Shown in pieces: positions 12,621 through 12,630 of a stretch of DNA of 12,630 bases. The translations under genes were made by a program, and so were the position numbers. The notes beneath the pieces were generated by a model. It did no database searches. It was not told the DNA's origin and saw only the letters and a list, made by a program, of their open reading frames with translations. Numbering within the stretch: the first letter of the stretch is position 1; every line of letters begins with the position of its first letter. The stretch is from Clostridium sp. CAG:964 (lineage in GTDB: Bacteria > Bacillota > Clostridia > Oscillospirales > Acutalibacteraceae). The stretch lies in NCBI GenBank assembly GCA_000435335.1, contig FR891338.1, positions 50,203 through 62,832 on the forward strand, written 5' to 3'.

Positions 12621-12630
12621 TAGCAAAAAC

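Noticed and set aside
1..12630. CRISPR array, insertion sequence, prophage or defence island
   Set aside because: No regularly spaced direct repeats, transposase or integrase reading frame, or terminal repeat pair was found; tRNA genes are intact with no duplicated 3' ends that would mark an integration site.

Overview
The window looks like core chromosome of a low-GC, spore-forming Gram-positive bacterium of the class Clostridia, plausibly Oscillospirales/Ruminococcaceae-like. Evidence: a rimP-nusA-rnpM-ylxQ operon, a complete SpoIIE with the Cys-rich middle region seen in clostridial forms, a ZapA/U32-protein pair, a Corynebacterium-type (Ic) aspartate aminotransferase, and tRNA genes with encoded CCA behind near-perfect sigma-A promoters. 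The genus cannot be fixed from this sequence alone. I see no transposase, integrase, phage gene, CRISPR array or defence cassette.

Layout. (1) 1-2352, minus strand: rimP, nusA, rnpM (ylxR) and the 5' part of ylxQ, an operon for ribosome maturation and transcription elongation that presumably continues into infB off the left edge. A strong promoter (2460-2488) and a leader hairpin with a U-tract (2398-2428) precede rimP; the leader fits NusA autoregulation by attenuation. (2) 2647-5951, plus strand: zapA (cell division), a 708-aa U32-family protein (RNA-hydroxylase type) and dut (dUTPase), closed by a large two-tier terminator-like hairpin at 6034-6105. (3) 6116-7083, plus: a membrane-anchored DUF218 (YdcF/SanA-like) protein with its own promoter. 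(4) 7093-9429, minus: spoIIE, convergent with the DUF218 gene across only 9 bases. (5) 9430-10602: a 450-base divergent gap that holds an unexplained tandem-hairpin element, then three single-gene tRNA units (Pro-TGG, Leu-TAG, and a CAT tRNA, Met or Ile2), each with its own promoter and terminator. (6) 10707-12066, minus: an aspartate aminotransferase with terminator and a palindrome over its promoter. (7) 12399-12620, plus: a tRNA-Thr(TGT)/tRNA-Tyr(GTA) pair from one promoter.

Functionally this is housekeeping: translation and RNA processing (RimP, NusA, RnpM, YlxQ, possibly the U32 protein, tRNAs), division (ZapA), nucleotide sanitation (Dut), amino-acid metabolism, and sporulation (SpoIIE). 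I found no convincing new multi-gene system. The parts most worth checking are non-coding: the rimP leader attenuator, the three-hairpin element at 9569-9670, the palindrome over the aminotransferase promoter, and the recurring small 5' leader hairpins in the tRNA transcripts.
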